Positions 60,277-64,000 of a DNA stretch of 64,000 nucleotides are shown piece by piece. The stretch covers positions 124,001-188,000 of the forward strand of contig JAJKFJ010020786.1 in NCBI GenBank assembly GCA_027382625.1, in the 5' to 3' direction. Position numbers and translations under genes: made by a program. The DNA is from Tetmemena sp. SeJ-2015. Lineage: Eukaryota; Ciliophora; Spirotrichea; Sporadotrichida; Oxytrichidae. Under the pieces are notes generated by a model. That model searched no databases and had not been told where the DNA came from. It worked only from the letters and a program-made list of their open reading frames with translations. Each line of letters starts with the position of its first letter. Within the stretch, counting starts at the first letter, position 1.

Positions 60277-62515
60277 TCACACAAATTTAAGGATAAATAG
60301 ACAAGGGTAATATATTAAGTTCAGTTCCTAGACTGCTGCTTTAGTTAAGTTGAGAGCAGAACTCTTACTGCTGAAGCTCGAAGGGTAGAAGTAATTGCAG
60401 GGTCTACCATCTTCCTCCATTATTCCAAGAATTTTATAAGCCTTTGCCACAAGCTCACTGCAGAAGAAAGTGCGATCGTCATCTATATATTTGCCAGTCT
60501 TAGGTTTGATAGTATTTCGCTAGAAGAGCAGCTTTGAAGTAGAGATGCCATATCGATTTCCTACTGCTTCTTTCAAAAATATTTCTAGTTTATCAATCAT
60601 AGCGTCATCTCTATCTATTTCTAGGTGTCTCATAACTACTTGCTCATAAAAATCACCCACAAACTTTCTTATCATGCTCCATCGAGAAATACTCACTCCT
60701 CTATTTGAAGTCTTATTTATTTTTTACCTCAATTTGTTAAAATAAATGATAACTTAAGTAGCTTCAACAAAGTAAACTTCATCAGGATCAGTCTCAAATT
60801 TTAGAATCATAGCCACATGGTCGAAGTTCGAATTTGTGAAGGTTCTAGTGATTTTGCTTCCTAATTGCTTGCATCTGAAAAGTAAAATGTCTCCAGTGTC
60901 TGCAAGGTTTATAAATTACTGCTCTGATATCGTATCGAACTACAAAAATAAAGAATTTTAACAATAGACATACTCTCCAAAAGTTGCTCTTAGGATTTAT
61001 AACTAAAGTGGATTCTCATTTTCCTGATTAGGTTATGTGCTTTTTTATCTCATTAATCCACTCTTGGCTTATGGCCTCATCAGTTGATCGGAAGATGAAA
61101 CTTCTTCCACTGCCTTCAATAATTACTCTAATGAAAGTTAAGAACAAGAAAAGTCGTACTCAAAAGATTTCTTGTCAGTAATCTTGATTTCTGCTTTAGT
61201 TAAATCAAAATTTATCACACCCTTTGCTTCAGCGTCACCTTCTTTTACATAGTAGCTCATCTTTCTATCCTTTAAAGTTACATAACGGTCATTAAAAAAG
61301 TGCATACTTTCTAATAAATTTGGTCCTACCAACCTCTAAAGAAACTTTAAAACTGATATAAACTTGGACTTTTCTTTTACAAATATCCTTTTAGTTCTTG
61401 TGGTTCGTCATTTCTCTTTTATTCTATGATACGCGCTATTTCCGGATTCTTTCCATTTAAATTAAATAGAAATTGAATTGTTTTATGAGCATTTTGATTA
61501 GGGCTGTGCTTGCTTTAGTGTGCTTGAGCGTTGAACTTGGCTTCAAATTTTGCTTTATGAGAAATTCTTCTATTTTTAGATCCAATCTCGTCCATGTCTT
61601 CTCCATTATAAAGCTGGGAAGTCACGCCGTTCAAGTGAACTTAGCTCATCTATGTAACTATTTATATAATCGTAATTATGAGTTAGCTCTTGAGCAGTTG
61701 ATCGTGATGATGCTAGATACGATCTGAGACAGAGTAACCAATCATACTTTCAGAACCTTCTGAACCTTGCATTCCAAGTCCTTCATCAAAGGTGTCCTTA
61801 GTTTCTTCATCATCACTTGAGCAAGAGGAAGATGAACATTTTCTTCTATTCTTTTGGCTACTACTCAAATATTATCCTCAAAAAGGATAACTATATATAA
61901 ACTCTAGTCAGGGGATTTAGAGGAGCAAGATCCATCGATATCAGGCTAAGAATCCTAAAATTTAATGCTATCTCTCATAAGTAGCTGCAGCTACTCTAGA
62001 CTTGCAGCTTTTTCCATCATTAAAATCTCTTCTTCATTTTCAACAGCAGCTGCTTCTTGCTGTTCATCATTTATTGCATCTTACTTTGGAATGAGGTTCT
62101 TAAATATTCTAACCTAATATATTTTTAAGTTCTAGTTTTGGGCTTATAGATCCTGATCTTAGTTAGTAGCTGACAATAACTGAACCTCAGTATCTCCTTA
62201 CCCCTCCACATAATCGATCCCATTCAAAATGAACTAGCATAATTAAATTATGATTTAATTACAAATTGAGTTATTTGTGTACGAAAATTGAGGAAGCAAC
62301 CCGAAATCATCGCCATCGTGCTGTGTTACTTGATGCACATCAAATTCCATATTTTTATTAAGAGCTTACAAAGAATTGTCCATGCTAGAGGTTGATTACT
62401 GTTATTTCAGAGAATGGTCTGTAACTTGATTCTAAACGCTGATGTCAACTCCAGTTTTATCCTCATAATTGTTTTAAGAAACTTATGATGAGGTTATATA
62501 ATTCTGATCTGCCAT
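60277..62515 (-). CDS. PH-domain protein with permuted papain-like (YiiX/NlpC-type) hydrolase fold
   Basis: ATG 62515 (MADQNYITSSQVSQNNYEDK), stop TGA 60279-60277. A disordered, Gln/Glu/Ser-rich N-terminal half ('NDEQQEAAAVENEEEILMME', 'SSSSCSSDDEETKDTFDEGL') leads through 'IGSKNRRISHKAKFEAKFNA' to a PH domain: 'ELKGYLQKKSPSLYQF', 'RYVTLKDRKMSYYVKEGD', 'GRSFIFRSTDEAISQEWINE', with the C-terminal helix Trp present. Next comes a fold with 'ADTGDILLFRCKQLGSKITR', a His in 'NSNFDHVAMILKFETD' and a Cys in 'DDDRTFFCSELVAKAYKILG'. This His-then-Cys order is that of circularly permuted NlpC/P60 hydrolases of the YiiX group. The PH domain implies membrane targeting. The substrate is unknown. Confidence 0.75.
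61296..61348. other. IES in the PH domain, pointer AAAA (53 bp)
   Basis: AAAA at 61296-61299 and 61349-61352 (+ strand). Excision joins 'LKGYLQKKSPSLYQF' to 'FNDRYVTLKDRKMSYYV', rebuilding PH strands 1-2. The pointer lies in an A run, so its exact edges are ambiguous. Confidence 0.68.
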
Positions 62516-62850
62516 CACTTTTTACTTGATAAAAATTTCAATTATATATCTAAAGCAACTTAATTTTATAGATAATGTGATCACTCATAATTAGGCTAAA
62601 TAGAAGAATCGCTTTACTTATTCATTAAGAGCTATAAATAGGATTTTATTTAATATCTATGATTGATTGGCTTAAAAATTATTATTCTAACATTCAAGCA
62701 TATGGTCAATTTTTATTTTAATTTATTCTCAGCGCTCTTTAAATCATTTTGAATTGACTATATAGAGAGCTAATTCATTACCAATCCTTACTTATCTCTA
62801 TTATAAATTCAACTCGTGGCAATACCGAGGTCATATCATCTCATCTGGCT
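62516..62850. other. Probable intergenic
   Basis: Upstream of the PH/papain gene start. A/T-rich, nothing recognisable. The 3' end of the next - strand gene may reach into it. Confidence 0.4.
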
Positions 62851-64000
62851 CAAATCTAATTACTTATTCAGAGCTTTGATGAGATTCTTGACACATTAGA
62901 TTTTTGTTGCCTTAGTCTCCTGCTCCCTCAATGCAGCTCGAATAATGATAAGATGTGAGTCATCCCTAAGCATTTAATTGTGGCCCTAATGCTTTTAATC
63001 GCATTTTGAGAATCATCTAAATATTTTGCTCTGCTTATCACCCCCCAAAAAGATTTCCAAGAAGACGTCTCAAGAAGTACGCCAAGCTGACCATAAAAAC
63101 GAGCTTGACGTCACTTGTAGAAATCAGAAGTCTTTTCAAACTGTCTGAAATCTATACTCTGAAAATGCATTGCCTTCTTTTCCCAAAACACTTTTCCTTG
63201 AACATGCTTGTGCTCAATCCATCCTAAAACTCCTTATTGTTAAATGATACTTACTTTTTTCAAATGTAAAATTTTATCTTTAAGCCAAATTCTTCAACAA
63301 ACTTCGGATAAGGTTATCCTCAGGAACTTCGATCTTCACAGATGAACCAAGACGCAAGCCAAAAGACCCTTAATATCTTTGATCTCTCATTTGCTGCGAC
63401 CCAAAATGGAAGCACACTGAAGTTCCCCGATATGAATTTCCACAAGGACATGCTATCCTTTTGCATCTTTCGTATCTTTGTATAGGAACTGATCTTTAGC
63501 GAGACCCTTGAAGTCCTATTAAAGAGGTCATAGTTTTCCTCATCTCAAATTATGGAATGCTCTCCTGAATTTTCACAAATTCAACTTATTGCTCAAAAAT
63601 TAGCAAGCTAACTCAATCCAACTCTTCTGCTGCTCTCGAATCATTTCAAAGTATAGCTATGCTTCAGAAATTTGAAGGCTAACTCTATGCTTGCATCAGA
63701 AGTGCACCTGGCGCGGCACTGTACTCTTACGCACTCTAGGCTCGTATTCAATTCATAGTCATCTTTATCTAATAAAAATTAATTAAACATTAAAACCGTT
63801 TGTTTTGTTTGATTTACGACTTACCTCTACTTGATTTCAAACTAAACATAAGGCGCTTCTGATTCAGTCTTCCATTTTATTATCTAAAGATTTATGCCCC
63901 TTTCTCACTAGCTCTATGAAAAACAAGACATCAGGGATAACTTTTGACCTAGTTCCCATCTGTGTTTTTTCAATTGCATTTCTCTGCGAGCTGCTCGAGA
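62850..64000 (-). CDS. Unidentified - strand coding sequence, runs off the right edge
   Basis: Several overlapping - strand frames stay open, which is expected when only TGA stops. The most protein-like pieces are 'DDYELNTSLECVRVQCRARC' and 'SIELAFKFLKHSYTLK' (63.6-63.8 kb), and 'KIRKMQKDSMSLWKFISGNF' or, in another frame, 'QHVLVEIHIGELQCASILGR' (63.35-63.5 kb). A GTAAGT donor is present on the - strand near 63.81 kb. The correct frame cannot be chosen and no family was recognised. Confidence 0.35.

Noticed and set aside
1..64000. Standard-code ORFs of 60-125 codons on both strands as separate genes
   Set aside because: They are fragments of longer genes cut at TAA/TAG (Gln here), or antisense shadows. 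Real genes extend through these codons to TGA.
1..64000. TBE-type or other autonomous transposon, CRISPR array, prophage, operon structure
   Set aside because: No transposase DDE pattern, terminal inverted repeats, spaced direct-repeat array or ribosome-binding-site organisation was found. The genome is eukaryotic with introns.

Overview
This window reads as germline (micronuclear) DNA of a spirotrichous ciliate of the Oxytricha/Stylonychia/Tetmemena type. Three things seen in the sequence support this. First, genes only make sense if TAA and TAG are read as glutamine and TGA is the only stop. Second, there are small GT-AG introns of about 30-140 nt. Third, almost every gene is also broken by short AT-rich segments flanked by a direct repeat of 2-8 bp. 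Removing the segment plus one repeat copy restores one reading frame and, where the family is known, the conserved protein. These are internal eliminated sequences (IESs) with pointer repeats between macronuclear-destined segments (MDSs). About 35 are located below. One gene is scrambled: its 5' half lies on the + strand and its 3' half on the - strand, joined through an 11-bp inverted pointer.

Layout, left to right. 1-523 (-): WD40 protein, WDR89-like, cut by the window edge. 661-7143 (+): EF-hand plus WD40 protein with a Gln-rich tail. 7253-9979 (+): IQ-motif protein. 10128-10776 (-): prefoldin subunit 3. 11319-11849 (+): small conserved protein with a His-rich N-terminus. 12436-14635 (+): CUE-domain protein. 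15076-21093 (+): tubulin-tyrosine-ligase-like enzyme (TTLL). 21319-22258 (-): proteasome assembly chaperone 1 (PSMG1-like). 22543 to about 25200 (+): unidentified. 25506-28191 (+): oxysterol-binding-protein-related lipid-transfer protein. About 28480-32861: the scrambled OSCA/TMEM63-type channel. About 33060-37862 (-): large helical-repeat protein. 37.9-39.1 kb, 39.4-45.5 kb and 45.9-46.3 kb (all -): unidentified low-complexity genes. 47073-49406 (-): FASTK-like helical-repeat protein. 50087-53715 (-): cyclin, possibly continuous with a Ser-rich region up to 55820. 55849 to about 57900 (+): coiled-coil protein. 58345-60070 (+): C2-domain protein. 60277-62515 (-): protein with a PH domain and a papain-like fold. 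62.85-64.0 kb (-): unidentified coding sequence running off the window.

The genes form no operon and are not obviously related in function. They are housekeeping and cytoskeletal genes, each probably destined for its own gene-sized macronuclear chromosome. What unites the window is the germline architecture. Exact ends of several genes cannot be fixed by eye, because IESs, introns and possible sequencing indels all shift the frame and because with only TGA as stop most frames stay open by chance.
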